From positions 1-56,943 of the forward strand of contig NZ_JAKSYM010000353.1 of NCBI RefSeq assembly GCF_022829545.1: DNA of 56,943 nucleotides, in the 5' to 3' direction. This document shows, piece after piece, positions 16,508-25,657 of the stretch; position 1 is the stretch's first letter; each line of letters opens with the position of its first letter. A model generated the notes under the pieces. The model saw nothing but the letters and a program-made list of their open reading frames with translations. It was not told the DNA's origin and searched no databases. This DNA comes from Methylobacterium sp. J-030 (GTDB lineage: Bacteria; Pseudomonadota; Alphaproteobacteria; Rhizobiales; Beijerinckiaceae). Position numbers and translations under genes: made by a program.

Positions 16508-16999
16508 TCAGCCGGCCTGCGGATCGAGCACCGGCCAGTCCACGATCCGGTCCGGATACTCCTCCTCCGAGAACTCCTCCTCGTTGCCGGCGAGCCGGCC
16601 GCGCACCGAGATGCCGGCCTCGTGGACGCTCGAGGCCCTACCTGAGACCAGGGGATGCCAGGGATAGAGCGGCTCGCCGTCCCGCACGAGGCGGTAGGCG
16701 CAGGTCTGCGGCAGCCACGCGATCGTCCGCACCGCCTCGGGCGTCAGCCGGACGCAATCGGGCACCCGCTTCTGGCGGCGGGCGTAGTCGCGGCACCGGC
16801 AGGTGAGGCCGTCGAGCAACGTGCAGCCGATATCGGTGTGGTGGACCTCGCCGGTATCCTCGTCCTCGAGCTTCAGCAGGCAGCACCGGCCGCAGCCGTC
16901 GCACAGGCTCTCCCACTCTGCGGCGGTCATGGCTTCAAGCGTCTTGGTCCGCCAGAACGGCTCGGCCGCCCCGCGGCGCTCCGCCTCGGGCTTGGGCAT
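16508..16999 (-). CDS. YcgN family cysteine cluster protein
   Basis: This 163-residue protein of the YcgN/UPF0260 type has a dense set of cysteines expected to bind a metal or cluster: CDGCGRCC near residue 33, IGCTLLDGLTCRCRDY, PDCVRL and QTCAYRL. The N-terminus PFWRTKTLEAMTAAEWESLCDGCGRCC and the PWHPLVSG region are typical. It is cytoplasmic and of unknown activity. The gene is convergent with nrsF and ends 17 bases from repeat copy 2. It is divergent from the PBP1a gene. A second cysteine-cluster protein of a different subfamily is encoded at 54477-55010. Confidence 0.9.
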   Translation of the reverse strand: MPKPEAERRGAAEPFWRTKTLEAMTAAEWESLCDGCGRCCLLKLEDEDTGEVHHTDIGCTLLDGLTCRCRDYARRQKRVPDCVRLTPEAVRTIAWLPQTCAYRLVRDGEPLYPWHPLVSGRASSVHEAGISVRGRLAGNEEEFSEEEYPDRIVDWPVLDPQAG

Positions 17000-17182
17000 C
17001 GATGAGGTCTCTCGATCGGGAAGGCACCTCTCTGCCCGAGCCGCGCCCGCGGAGCAAGCGTCGCCGCGGGCGCGCGCGTCCGCGGCGATTCGCGAGACTG
17101 CGCAGAGCCTCGCCCGCGGTTCCGGATCCTGCTATGGATGGGGATGCCGTAAGGTGGCTCGGCCGCAGGTTCCGTACCGGCG

Positions 17183-19534
17183 GTGCGGACGCTCCACGCC
17201 CCGCCGCAGAGGCGCTCGACATCCGGGTTCGACATCGTGCGCCTGCCGACGCTCACCGAGATCAAGATCCGCTTGGAACGGGCCGCCCTCGCGTTCGACG
17301 CCTGGGTCAATGCCAGCCTGTACGACAGCGGCCGCTCGACCGGCGAGGCCTACGAGCGGTTCCGGCGCTTCATGGGCCGCTTCGCCGTGCGCGGCTGGAA
17401 GCGCGTCGTCCTGGATCTCACCAGCGAGGGCGTCACCATCGGCACCGGCGGCGCGGTGCTGATGCTGGCGCTGGCCCAGCCCGCCTTCCAGCTCACCAGC
17501 GAGAACTGGCTGAAGCAGCAGGATCTGGCCGTCACCTTCCTCGACCGCTACGGCACCGAGGTCGGCCGGCGCGGCATCAAGCACGACGACTCGCTCAAGC
17601 TCGACGAGTTTCCCGACATCATGATCAAGGCGCTGGTCTCCACCGAGGACCGGCGCTTCTACGAGCATTGGGGCATCGACCCGATCGGCACCCTGCGCGC
17701 ACTCGTGAACAACTCGAAGGGCGGCAACGGCACGCAGGGCGGCTCGTCGATCACCCAGCAGCTCGCCAAGAACCTGTTTCTGACCAACGAGCGGTCTCTT
17801 GAAAGAAAGATCAACGAGGCGTTCCTGGCCCTGTGGCTGGAGAGCCACCTCACCAAGAACGAGATCCTGAAGCTCTACCTCGACCGGGCCTATATGGGCG
17901 GCGGCACCTTCGGCGCGGTGGCGGCGGCCGACTACTATTTCGGCAAGCCGCTCAAGGACATCAGCCTCGCCGAGGCCGCCATGCTGGCGGGCCTGTTCAA
18001 GGCGCCGACCAAGTACGCCCCGCACGTCAACCTGCCGGCGGCCCGCGCCCGGGCGGCGGACGTGCTGCACAACATGGTCGAGGCCGGCTTCGTCACCGAG
18101 GGCCAGATCCAGACGGCGCTTCGCAACCCGGCGACGCCGGTGACCCGCACCCGCGACATCACCGCCGACTACTACCTCGACTGGGCCTTCGGCGAGATCA
18201 AGGCCATGGCGGATGCCGGCAAGCTCCGCAACGACCGCGTGCTGACCGTGAAGACGCCCCTGGACCTCGCCATCCAGAAGCGCGCCGACGAGGTGGTGGC
18301 CGACATCCTGCGCAAGTCCGGCGACGCTATGGATGTCGACGAGGCCGCCATGGTGATCCTCGACCCCGACGGGGCGCTGCGCGCCATGGTGGGCGGCGCG
18401 GATTACGGCGAGAGCCAGTTCAACCGCGCCACCGACGCGCTGCGCCAGCCGGGCTCCTCGTTCAAGCCCTACGTCTACTCGGCGGCCCTGGCCTCGGGCC
18501 TGTTCAAACCCGACACGGTGGTGGTCGACAGCCCGGTCTGCATCGGCAACTGGTGCCCGCAGAATTACGGCCGCTCCTATGCCGGGCGCGTGCCGATGTG
18601 GCTCGCCGTGGCGAAATCGATCAACACGATCCCGATCAAGATCTCGATCGCCCTGGGCAAGGGCATGGGCATCACCCACGAGGCCAAGGCCGCCAAGGCC
18701 GGCCGCGCCAAGATCATCGAGACGGCCCACAGGATGGGCATCACCTCGAACCTGATCGACACGGTCTCGATGCCGATCGGCTCGGACGAGGTCACGGTGA
18801 TCGATCAGGCGGCGGGCTACGCGGTGTTCGCCAATGGCGGCTTCCGCGCCAAGCCCTACGCCGCCATGGAGGTGAAGAATTCCTCCGGCGAGGTGATCTA
18901 CCGCCACGCCGACGAACCGCCGGACCGGGTGCTGTCGCCCCAGGTCGTGGCCGACATGAACTTCATGCTCAACAAGGTGGTCGAGGAAGGCACAGGCAAG
19001 CGGGCCCAGCTCGACGGCGTGAAGGTCGCGGGCAAGTCCGGCACCACGAACGCCTACCGGGACGCGTGGTTCGTCGGCTACACCGGCAATTACGTCGGCG
19101 CCGTCTGGTTCGGCAACGACGACCACACCTCGACCAACAAGCTGACCGGCGGCTCGCTCCCGGCCCAGACCTGGCACGACGTGATGGAGCCGGCCCACCA
19201 GGGCATCGAGATCAAGCCGCTGCCGGGGCTGAAGGACAGCCCCCGCGCCGCCCAGCAGCAGGCCTCCGGTGGCCCCACCGCCCCAACCGACCCCAACGCC
19301 AGCGCCTACGGCAAGCTGTCGCGCCGCTCCTTCGAGGTGATCAGCGGCCTGAACGGCCTGTTCCGCACGGTCGAGCGCGCGCCGTCCGCCGAGCCGCCGA
19401 ACCGGTCCGGCGCGGGCGACGCGCGGAAGGGCGCGGCCAAACCCGACGACCGCGCCTCGGCCGGACCCCTCGACAGGGCGCGGGCCATGGCCGAGGGCAT
19501 CCGCGCGCCCGGCGGCTTCGTCGAGGTCCGGTGA
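17183..19534 (+). CDS. Class A penicillin-binding protein (PBP1a family)
   Basis: This 783-residue peptidoglycan glycosyltransferase/transpeptidase has a cytoplasmic N-terminus, one membrane helix near residues 85-105, and a GT51 domain with catalytic Glu in STEDRRFYEHWG (about 155) plus GGSSITQQLAKNLFL and EILKLYLDRAYMGGG. The transpeptidase domain has SxxK in GSSFKPYVY (Ser about 426), SxN in AKSINT (about 479) and KSGT in VAGKSGTTNAYRDAWF (about 617). The C-terminal tail is rich in Ala, Pro and Gly. Translation starts at the GTG at 17183. The DUF1214/DUF1254 pair begins 5 bases after the stop, so the three are probably cotranscribed. Confidence 0.93.
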   Translation: MRTLHAPPQRRSTSGFDIVRLPTLTEIKIRLERAALAFDAWVNASLYDSGRSTGEAYERFRRFMGRFAVRGWKRVVLDLTSEGVTIGTGGAVLMLALAQPAFQLTSENWLKQQDLAVTFLDRYGTEVGRRGIKHDDSLKLDEFPDIMIKALVSTEDRRFYEHWGIDPIGTLRALVNNSKGGNGTQGGSSITQQLAKNLFLTNERSLERKINEAFLALWLESHLTKNEILKLYLDRAYMGGGTFGAVAAADYYFGKPLKDISLAEAAMLAGLFKAPTKYAPHVNLPAARARAADVLHNMVEAGFVTEGQIQTALRNPATPVTRTRDITADYYLDWAFGEIKAMADAGKLRNDRVLTVKTPLDLAIQKRADEVVADILRKSGDAMDVDEAAMVILDPDGALRAMVGGADYGESQFNRATDALRQPGSSFKPYVYSAALASGLFKPDTVVVDSPVCIGNWCPQNYGRSYAGRVPMWLAVAKSINTIPIKISIALGKGMGITHEAKAAKAGRAKIIETAHRMGITSNLIDTVSMPIGSDEVTVIDQAAGYAVFANGGFRAKPYAAMEVKNSSGEVIYRHADEPPDRVLSPQVVADMNFMLNKVVEEGTGKRAQLDGVKVAGKSGTTNAYRDAWFVGYTGNYVGAVWFGNDDHTSTNKLTGGSLPAQTWHDVMEPAHQGIEIKPLPGLKDSPRAAQQQASGGPTAPTDPNASAYGKLSRRSFEVISGLNGLFRTVERAPSAEPPNRSGAGDARKGAAKPDDRASAGPLDRARAMAEGIRAPGGFVEVR

Positions 19535-19538
19535 GCGC

Positions 19539-20222
19539 ATGAGGGACGCGATCCTAGCGCCCGGCGGCCCGGCCGGCGCGTCCGAGACGGCTCCGCGCCG
19601 CGGCGTGATCCGGTTCGTCCGGCACCTGTGGCGCAAGAGTTCGGTGGCGGGGCTTGCGGTCTACGCGATGGCGCTCGGCGGCGCCCTCGGCCTCGCCAGC
19701 GCCGACTGGGCGACGCGCGGCGGCTATCCGTTCGGCGGTGTCCAGGTCGGCGCCTGGACGGCCTGGCCGCGCGCCGGCGCCGCGAATGCCGATCCCTACA
19801 CCCGCGCGGTCAATGCCCGCCGGGGCGAGATCCCGCTGGCGGTGGGCGAAGGCCTGCTCCTGACGGCCGCTCAGGACGATGCCGGTCAGGCGCTCGACGC
19901 CGCCTGCACCTACCGGATCGGCGGCGGGACGCCGCCCGCCCGGGCCTGGACCATCACGGTCGCCGGCCGCGGACCCCGGGAACCCGGCCGGCCGTCCCTG
20001 CGCGAGGGCTTCACCTCCACCGAGGTTCTGCGCTCGGCCGACGGGCGTTTCGCGGTGGTGCTCGCGCCGGACGCTCAGCCGGGCAACTGGCTCCCGAGCC
20101 CCCGGGCGAGCGGGCCGGTGCGGCTGGCGCTGCGGCTCTACGACACGCCGGCCGCCGCCAGCGTCGGCTCCCTCGACCGGTCGTCGGTGCCGGCCATCAC
20201 CCGCCTGGGATGCGCGTCGTGA
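19539..20222 (+). CDS. DUF1214 domain-containing membrane-anchored protein
   Basis: This 227-residue protein has an arginine-rich cytoplasmic start, a membrane anchor near residues 36-58 (SVAGLAVYAMALGGALGLAS) and an extracytoplasmic DUF1214 domain. That domain includes GAWTAWPRAGAANADPYTRAV, ACTYRIGGGTPPARAWTITV, and TSTEVLRSADGRF. In other proteins DUF1214 is fused to the C-terminal side of DUF1254. Here the two are separate coupled genes directly after a class A PBP. The role is unknown; an envelope function is inferred from the position. Confidence 0.85.
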   Translation: MRDAILAPGGPAGASETAPRRGVIRFVRHLWRKSSVAGLAVYAMALGGALGLASADWATRGGYPFGGVQVGAWTAWPRAGAANADPYTRAVNARRGEIPLAVGEGLLLTAAQDDAGQALDAACTYRIGGGTPPARAWTITVAGRGPREPGRPSLREGFTSTEVLRSADGRFAVVLAPDAQPGNWLPSPRASGPVRLALRLYDTPAAASVGSLDRSSVPAITRLGCAS

Positions 20223-20839
20223 GCCTGCGCTTCGTCTACGCCACGCTGCTGGGCCTCGTGCTTGCCGGGATCGTCCACATCGCGGCGGTGCTGGCGATCC
20301 CGGTCCTGTCCGAGAAGGACGCCGTCTCGCGCGCCCGGACCAGCGAGAGCCTGGACCATCCGCAGTCGATCTACACGGTGGCGACGGGCGACGACCCCTC
20401 CCCGCCCGAAGCGTGGCTGCCGATCCCGGACCCCGCCGTGGCGGTCGGCGTCTGTGCCTACGATCTGTCCGACGGGCCGATGCGCGTCTCGGCGCGGACC
20501 GGCTCGCTTTCCCTCTCCCTCGCCGCCCATGCCCGGCGCGGCGCCTTCTACGCGGTGACCGACCAGGCGGCGGTCCGGGGCGCCCTGGACCTCGTGATCC
20601 TCACCCGCGCCCAATACGACGAGGCGCTGGCCGACGACGACGAGAACGATCCGAGCCGCGACGTGCGCATCGTGGCGCCGGACACACGCGGCTTCGTGGT
20701 GGTGCGGGTGATCGCCAGCCTGCCGAGCCAGCGCCCGGCCGCCAATGCCGCGATCCAGGCGGTCTCCTGCACCACCGACACGGCCACGGACGATGCGCCG
20801 GCGGGGAAGGAGTCGTCCGGCAAGGGTGCGGGGCGTTAG
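20210..20839 (+). CDS. DUF1254 domain-containing protein
   Basis: This 209-residue protein begins MRVVSLRFVYATLLGLVLAGIVHIAAVLAIPVL, an N-terminal membrane segment, followed by an extracytoplasmic domain with QSIYTVATGD, DPAVAVGVCAYDLSDGPMRV and RGAFYAVTDQAAVRGALDLVILT. These match the small DUF1254 relatives encoded beside DUF1214 genes in Rhizobiales. The ATG at 20210 overlaps the DUF1214 gene by 13 bases. A GTG at 20219 that overlaps its stop is an alternative start. The C-terminal tail is Asp/Ala/Lys-rich and probably disordered. Function is not known. Confidence 0.8.
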   Translation: MRVVSLRFVYATLLGLVLAGIVHIAAVLAIPVLSEKDAVSRARTSESLDHPQSIYTVATGDDPSPPEAWLPIPDPAVAVGVCAYDLSDGPMRVSARTGSLSLSLAAHARRGAFYAVTDQAAVRGALDLVILTRAQYDEALADDDENDPSRDVRIVAPDTRGFVVVRVIASLPSQRPAANAAIQAVSCTTDTATDDAPAGKESSGKGAGR

Positions 20840-21129
20840 CGGATCGTCGCGATCGCATCCGTTCGGCGACCCGCGACCTGCGAAGCGACGTCAACCACCA
20901 CGCTTCGCCGGATGGTCGGAGGGACCGTCCCGTGCCGAACCCTGATGAGCCCGACGCGTCGAGGTTCGTCCGCGCGAAGGCGCGGCGGTCACCGCGGCTT
21001 GGTATCGGTCCATCACGATTCCGTTTGCGCCCGTTCAAACACGCCCTGTGGACGGCAGCCGGCGGCCCGGCGTTCACGGAGTCGTGCTAAAGCCAGCCAG
21101 CTCGGCCGGACCGGCCGTGGATTCTGTCG

Positions 21130-21993
21130 GTGATCCTGAAGGTGGGGCAGTCGAGCAAAGGTTTAGGAGATTGGCTGCCCGATCTGTGCGGTGGCAGGAT
21201 CGGTCCTCTCCTTGCACTACTTTTGATTGTTGCCGCCCAGCCTGCCACGGCCGAGGATCTCAGCGCCCTGTTCGATCCGAACACGATCGTGTCGGCCGGG
21301 GGATTCGTCGGGAGCGGCCCCCGCTTCCAGGGTAGCCGCGAGGCAGGGCTCTGGGGGTTACCCTACCTGTCGTTCCGCAAGGCCGATGAGCCGCGCGAGT
21401 GGTGGTCGCCGGACGACGCCCTGGATGCGACCCTCGTCGGACAGGGGCGCGTGCAGGCGGGCGTCGTCCTGGATGTCCGCGATGGCCGCCACTTGAGCGA
21501 TGACCGACGCCTCGCGGGTTTGCCGCGGTTGCCCGTGACGGTGGGCCTCGGCCTGTTCGGCGAGGTCTGGCCCATCGCCGATACGCTGAGGCTGCGGGCC
21601 GAGATCACGCAGGGTATCCGGGCCCATGACGGACTCCTGGCCAAGCTGGGCGCCGATCTCGTGGGCCGGTTCGGCCGCTTCACGCTCAGCGCCGGGCCGC
21701 GATTCGTCCACGGGGATGAGGCCGCGATGCGGCTCGACTTCGACGTGCCGGTCGGGACGCCGGTCGTGAACCCGATCCTGAGCCCGTTCCGCGCCGCCGC
21801 CGGGCCGCGCTCGGGCGGGGCGACGGCGGCCGTCAGTTACGATTGGACCGAAGCGTGGCAGATCTTCAGTTACGTCCGCTACGACCGGTTGATCGCATCC
21901 GCCTCGGACTCGCCGATTACCCGGCGCATCGGCACGCCGAACCAACTCACAGTTGCGGCTGGTGCGATCTATTCGTTTCGTCTGAGCCCGTGA
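21130..21993 (+). CDS. MipA/OmpV family outer membrane protein
   Basis: This 287-residue beta-barrel protein starts at a GTG and has a signal peptide with a hydrophobic core (IGPLLALLLIVAAQPATA) near residues 24-41. The mature part opens with VSAGGFVGSGPRFQGSREAGLWGLPYLSFR, typical of MipA/OmpV. Alternating strands run to the final aromatic-containing strand (AAGAIYSFRLSP). E. coli MipA is a scaffold linking murein hydrolases and PBPs, and a PBP1a gene lies 1.6 kb upstream. However, most family members have no proven role. The 290 bases before it (20840-21129) hold no gene. Confidence 0.85.
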   Translation: MILKVGQSSKGLGDWLPDLCGGRIGPLLALLLIVAAQPATAEDLSALFDPNTIVSAGGFVGSGPRFQGSREAGLWGLPYLSFRKADEPREWWSPDDALDATLVGQGRVQAGVVLDVRDGRHLSDDRRLAGLPRLPVTVGLGLFGEVWPIADTLRLRAEITQGIRAHDGLLAKLGADLVGRFGRFTLSAGPRFVHGDEAAMRLDFDVPVGTPVVNPILSPFRAAAGPRSGGATAAVSYDWTEAWQIFSYVRYDRLIASASDSPITRRIGTPNQLTVAAGAIYSFRLSP

Positions 21994-22163
21994 CGCTCAA
22001 CACAGCTCAAATGGCAAGGCCGTCATCGACAGCAGAGATCACGATCCTGTGAAGACTGTTGCCGGTTAGACACATGGACGATTCTTCTCGGCGCAGCCCC
22101 GTCGAAGCCGGATTATTTCCAAAATTTTTCTGCTTACTGCTCCGCGTGTAAGTGGAGAGTCCC

Positions 22164-23333
22164 GTGAAACGCATTCTTCTGACGGGCGCGACCGGATTGA
22201 TCGGCGGTGCCGTGCTGCACCAAGCGCTCGCGGGCGACGACGACGCGACCTGGGTCTGCCTCGTCCGCTGCGCGAATGTGGACCAGGGTCGCCAGCGCGT
22301 CGCCGCGCGCCTGGCGCGGTTCACGGATCCGTTCACGGCCCAGCGCTTGGTGCGCAAGATCGAGATCGTGCCCGGCGACTTCACCCGCGCCGATCTCGAT
22401 CGGGATCCGCGCCTCGACGCGTGCACGCACGTCCTCCATCTGGCGGCCGACACCTCGTGGTGGGGCGGCGAACGGGTCTTCCGAACCAACCACGATGGCA
22501 CGCTGGCGCTCGCGCGCCGGGCCCAGGCCATGGCGGGCCTGCAACGGTTCCTGCATGTCGGCACCGCCATGATCTGCGGCGCCGATGCGCCGCGCCTCGT
22601 GGACGAGACCGCCTATCCGGCCGCCGCGGCCCGGCACATCGTGGGGTATACCGAGTCGAAGGCGGCCACCGAGGTTTCCCTCGCCGCGCAGTTCCCGGAC
22701 CTGCCGATCGTCGTCGCGCGGCCCTCCATCGTCGTCGGCCACGCGACGCTCGGTGCCGCGCCGAGTTCAAGCATCCTCTGGGTGCTGCGGGCCGCCGATG
22801 CCTTGCGGATGCTGCCCTGCAGCCCGGAGAGCTGCGTCGACATCGTTCCGACCGACTGGGTCGCCGACATGCTGCTCGGCCTGCTGATGAAGCCCGAGCT
22901 GAAGCACGATCTCTACCACCTCTCGTCCGGCACGACCGGCCGCACCCGTTGGGCCGACGTGATCGCGGCCTTCGAGACGGCCGACCCGAGCGACGGCGTG
23001 CGGGCGTTCCGGCAGTTCGACCTCGATCGGGATCGCCCAGCGCTGCGCAAGCGCTTCGCGGAGGTGTTCGGCCTCGGCGACGCCGCGAAGCGGGCGATGC
23101 TGCGCGCCACACGGGCCTACTACGCCTTCTGCGCCCTCGACCTGACCTTCGCCAACGATCGTCTCCTCGCGGAAGGTTTCGAGCCAGCGCCGTCCCTAGC
23201 GTCCTACCTGCCGGTATGCCTCGCGAATTCGGGCGCGATCACCGAGCAGTTCGCGGACGACATCGAGATGTTCGCCGCGACGCCGGCTTGCCCGGACACG
23301 TCCGCCGACGTGCCGCTGGCGGCATCCGCCTGA
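22164..23333 (+). CDS. SDR / thioester-reductase-like NAD(P)-binding protein
   Basis: This 389-residue protein has an extended Rossmann fold of the NAD-binding-4 (male sterility, fatty acyl-CoA reductase-like) type. Features are the nucleotide loop ILLTGATGLIGGAVL, THVLHLAADTSWWGG, the active-site pair in GYTESKAATEVSLA (Tyr-x3-Lys), PIVVARPSIVVG, and a C-terminal segment near GLGDAAKRAMLRATRAYYAF. It could reduce an acyl thioester or modify a sugar or polyketide. The GTG at 22164 follows GGAGAG; another GTG at 22152 is possible. The gene stands alone between a MipA gene and repeat B, and its substrate cannot be inferred. Confidence 0.78.
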   Translation: MKRILLTGATGLIGGAVLHQALAGDDDATWVCLVRCANVDQGRQRVAARLARFTDPFTAQRLVRKIEIVPGDFTRADLDRDPRLDACTHVLHLAADTSWWGGERVFRTNHDGTLALARRAQAMAGLQRFLHVGTAMICGADAPRLVDETAYPAAAARHIVGYTESKAATEVSLAAQFPDLPIVVARPSIVVGHATLGAAPSSSILWVLRAADALRMLPCSPESCVDIVPTDWVADMLLGLLMKPELKHDLYHLSSGTTGRTRWADVIAAFETADPSDGVRAFRQFDLDRDRPALRKRFAEVFGLGDAAKRAMLRATRAYYAFCALDLTFANDRLLAEGFEPAPSLASYLPVCLANSGAITEQFADDIEMFAATPACPDTSADVPLAASA

Positions 23334-23335
23334 GC

Positions 23336-23668
23336 GGGTTTCGCGGGAATGGCCGCCGGTTCTGCGACGCGAGCCTGCGGCACACCGAAGCTCTGAGCAG
23401 ACCGAGCGTCGGCCTGCCCACGGGGCACGACTGCGCTCGATGGTCGGGGCATCGGGCGATCCGACCCAATCACCTCATCCCGAGGTGACCGCGAAGCGGG
23501 CCTCGAAGGTGAGCGCCAACCGGCCGCGCGATCCCTGGAGGCCTCCTGCGAGGCCTCCGCTGCGCTTGGGCCGCTCGGGATGAGGTCGTGGGATGGACGG
23601 CCGATCAGAGGCTTCCTGGTCTTGGGTCACGTACCGTGTGGCCTGCCGATGCTGGTCCGCTTAGGCCC
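23336..23668 (-). repeat. Repeat family B, copy 1 (about 330 bases)
   Basis: Read on the minus strand, this stretch aligns along its length with 35950-36288 on the plus strand. The best block is an identical 18-mer, at 23630-23647 here and 35962-35979 there. Both copies contain a CCTCATCCcGAG / CTCgGGATGAGG type hairpin flanking a GAGGCC-rich centre and end with GCGAAACCCG. No protein function is likely, although one frame is open in both. Confidence 0.75.
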
Positions 23669-23808
23669 CCGCCGGGCTGCGTCGCCACAACGCCTGCGGG
23701 CGGGCTCGGGCGTCGGGCCAAGGGTTCCGCCCGGCCCGTTCGGACGCCGCCGGCCGGGTCCTCCGGACCTCGGGCCTCCGCGGCCTGACCGCCGCCCGCC
23801 GCGCCCGC

Positions 23809-24648
23809 TCAGTCCTTGACCACCAGCGGCCCCGCCTGGGCGACCGGCAGCGGCGCAGCCTCCAGCCCGCACCGGGCGGCGGCATCCGCGGGCAGGAGCG
23901 GGTCGAGCAGGTTGCGGCGGGCCGCCAGCATCATCAGGGTGCGCTCGGCCGAGACCGATTCCTGCGCCGGCGCGGCGGCGAACAGGTGCTCGAGGGCGAA
24001 GCGGTAGCGGGCGAGCCGCAGGCCGGCCTCGATCCGCACCCAGGCGATCAGGCAGCGGTTCTCGGCGACGCGCCGGGCGGCGTCCCGCACGTCGGCCGCG
24101 TCGAGGGTCTTGGCGAAGGGCAGGCTGCGCAGGCGCGCGGCATCCGCATCGATCACCCGGGCGGCCAGCGCCGTGAACAGCGGGATCAGCCGGGCATCCG
24201 CGGTGGCGTCGTCGCCGAGCTGCCGGTAGCGGGAGACCGGCGAGCGGGAAGGCTCGGCGGTCAGGGCGCCGTAATAGGCGTCGATCTCCTCGAAGCGCCA
24301 GGTCGCCGGCATCGCGTGGGCGCTGGCGAGGCCGAGCAGCAGATCCTGAAACGCCGCGAAGGTGCTGGCGGGCTGCACGAACCGCCACGCGCGGTCGCGC
24401 AGGGCCTGCTCGTCGTCGGTGAGCCCCGAATCGAGCAGGAGCCGCCCGCGGTCATGGGTGCTGAAGCTGCCGGTCGTGTCGATCAGCCCGTTCCAGACGC
24501 CCGTCCGCGGCCGTCCGAAATCGCCGCTCTGCGTGCAGGCGGCGAGCAGGACCAGCGCCGCGCAGGCGGTCAGCAGGCGGGCCGGGCGGCCGCATCCTCG
24601 GCCCGGGATCGGGGCGCCGTCTGGCAGGTCGCGTCGCCGCGCGGGCAT
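23809..24648 (-). CDS. Predicted lipoprotein of unknown function
   Basis: This 279-residue protein has a lipoprotein signal: basic start, hydrophobic stretch LLTACAALVLLAACTQ with the lipobox Cys near residue 32. The mature part is mostly helical, with WNGLIDTTGSFSTHDRGRLLLDSGLTDDEQALRDRAWRFVQP, RFEEIDAYYGAL and an Asp/Ala/Arg-rich end. The lipobox fixes the start at the ATG at 24648. It lies 14 bases downstream of a small gene on the same strand. I do not recognise a named domain; it resembles lipoproteins of unknown function common in Methylobacterium-like genomes. Confidence 0.75.
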   Translation of the reverse strand: MPARRRDLPDGAPIPGRGCGRPARLLTACAALVLLAACTQSGDFGRPRTGVWNGLIDTTGSFSTHDRGRLLLDSGLTDDEQALRDRAWRFVQPASTFAAFQDLLLGLASAHAMPATWRFEEIDAYYGALTAEPSRSPVSRYRQLGDDATADARLIPLFTALAARVIDADAARLRSLPFAKTLDAADVRDAARRVAENRCLIAWVRIEAGLRLARYRFALEHLFAAAPAQESVSAERTLMMLAARRNLLDPLLPADAAARCGLEAAPLPVAQAGPLVVKD

Positions 24649-24662
24649 CCCCCCGATCGCCG

Positions 24663-24869
24663 TCAGGACGCGAGGCGCTCGTAGCGCACGCCGAGGAACA
24701 GGAGGATCTCGCCGCGGGGCTCGCCCGAGCGCGGGATCCGGCGGGCGCGGCCCGCCTCGGGGCCTGGGAAGGGAATCACGATGGCGTGCGCGGCCGGCGC
24801 GGACTCGCCCATTGCACCGACCCGGGTGCGTGGGCGGTCGGCGATCTCCTGCGGCTTGAAAGGCGTCAT
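24663..24869 (-). CDS. Small hypothetical protein (68 aa)
   Basis: This short soluble protein begins MTPFKPQEIADRPRTRVGAMGESAPAAHAIVIPFPGPEAGRARRIPRSGE and ends EILLFLGVRYERLAS. The middle HAIVIPFPGPE and the C-terminal strand suggest a tiny folded unit. It has no membrane segment or cysteine. The ATG at 24869 is chosen over one at 24953 because the longer start adds arginine-rich sequence. It precedes the lipoprotein gene by 14 bases, so both probably share a transcript. Function is unknown. Confidence 0.6.
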   Translation of the reverse strand: MTPFKPQEIADRPRTRVGAMGESAPAAHAIVIPFPGPEAGRARRIPRSGEPRGEILLFLGVRYERLAS

Positions 24870-25323
24870 GGTCTCCGGCTCCTGTCGGCTGTCCGAGCAT
24901 CCGGCCCGGGCCCAGCGAGGGCGTCGGCAAGGGCTACGCAGGCAATCCATCACGGGGTGGTTAACGGACTCTTTCCGGTTGGCGAGCCGGTATCGGGCCC
25001 TTGGTCGGGCCCCTCGGAATGGGTTGGCGCGCGAATTGCTAACCTTCCTTCGCCCATGGCGGGCGTTTCCTCCCTTCGACTTGCGGCCCTGCCCGGATCC
25101 GGGTGGGGCCCTTTCTTATCGGGGGCTCCGGCAGGCTGCGGGATCCGGCGCTGCGGCCCGGCGGCCACACTGTTCCGCAGCCAGGCTGCGACGGTGCTGC
25201 GCGGCACTCCGTCGAACCCGCGGCGCTTGCCTACCGCCCGGCGCGACCGATATGGCGGATGCGGGTGGAGGGGGGACCGCCGCATCGGTTCTCCGCCCGA
25301 ACGAGATGTGAGGACACCGCTGA
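24870..25323. other. Intergenic region, no gene seen
   Basis: This 454-base region separates the small hypothetical gene (minus strand) from the cysteine-rich gene (plus strand) and must hold both promoters. Open frames here are arginine/proline-rich and not protein-like. A ribosome binding site (TGAGGA) occurs just before 25324. Confidence 0.4.
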
Positions 25324-25611
25324 ATGCGACTGGTTCCGGAACGATCCCTGCGTGCCTTCCGCCGCCGCGGGCTGCCTGCGCTGGCGCTGCTCGCGCTCGC
25401 CGCCAGCCCCGCCTACGCCCAGCGTGAGGACCAGGGCCTGCAGCTCGGCTGCGCCAACGACTACTTCCGCCTCTGCGCCGGCGTCGATCCGAACAGCCCC
25501 GACGCCGACAAGTGCATGGTGCGCAACCGCAAGCGCCTGTCGCCCGAGTGCCGCGCGGCCATCACGAGCTACGACAAGCGCACGGGCAGCAAGTCGCTGT
25601 CCGACGATTGA
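25324..25611 (+). CDS. Secreted cysteine-rich repeat (GLG1-like) protein
   Basis: This 95-residue protein has a signal peptide (LPALALLALAASPAYAQ, cleavage after AYA near residue 32). The short mature domain carries four cysteines in the pattern LGCANDYFRLCAGVDPNS...KCMVRNRKRLSPECRAAI. That spacing resembles one bacterial cysteine-rich GLG1-type repeat, found in small periplasmic proteins of unknown role. It has a clear ribosome binding site. The gene stands 46 bases upstream of gshB and may be cotranscribed with it, which would place a disulfide-rich periplasmic protein next to glutathione synthesis. That link is only positional. Confidence 0.75.
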   Translation: MRLVPERSLRAFRRRGLPALALLALAASPAYAQREDQGLQLGCANDYFRLCAGVDPNSPDADKCMVRNRKRLSPECRAAITSYDKRTGSKSLSDD

Positions 25612-25657
25612 GCGCGCGTCCGATCGTGATGCGCACCGCGGGCGAGGGGCGTTTCGC

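Noticed and set aside
17132..19636. 834-residue open frame antisense to the PBP1a gene
   Set aside because: It mirrors the codon pattern of the real gene in GC-rich DNA, has no domain features, and the plus strand carries full catalytic motifs.
23336..23668. Repeat B as a protein-coding gene, because both copies keep a frame with GRPTL and SQNRRP
   Set aside because: The conservation is as strong at the DNA level with hairpins, the frames have no shared start or stop, and the length is typical of an intergenic repeat.
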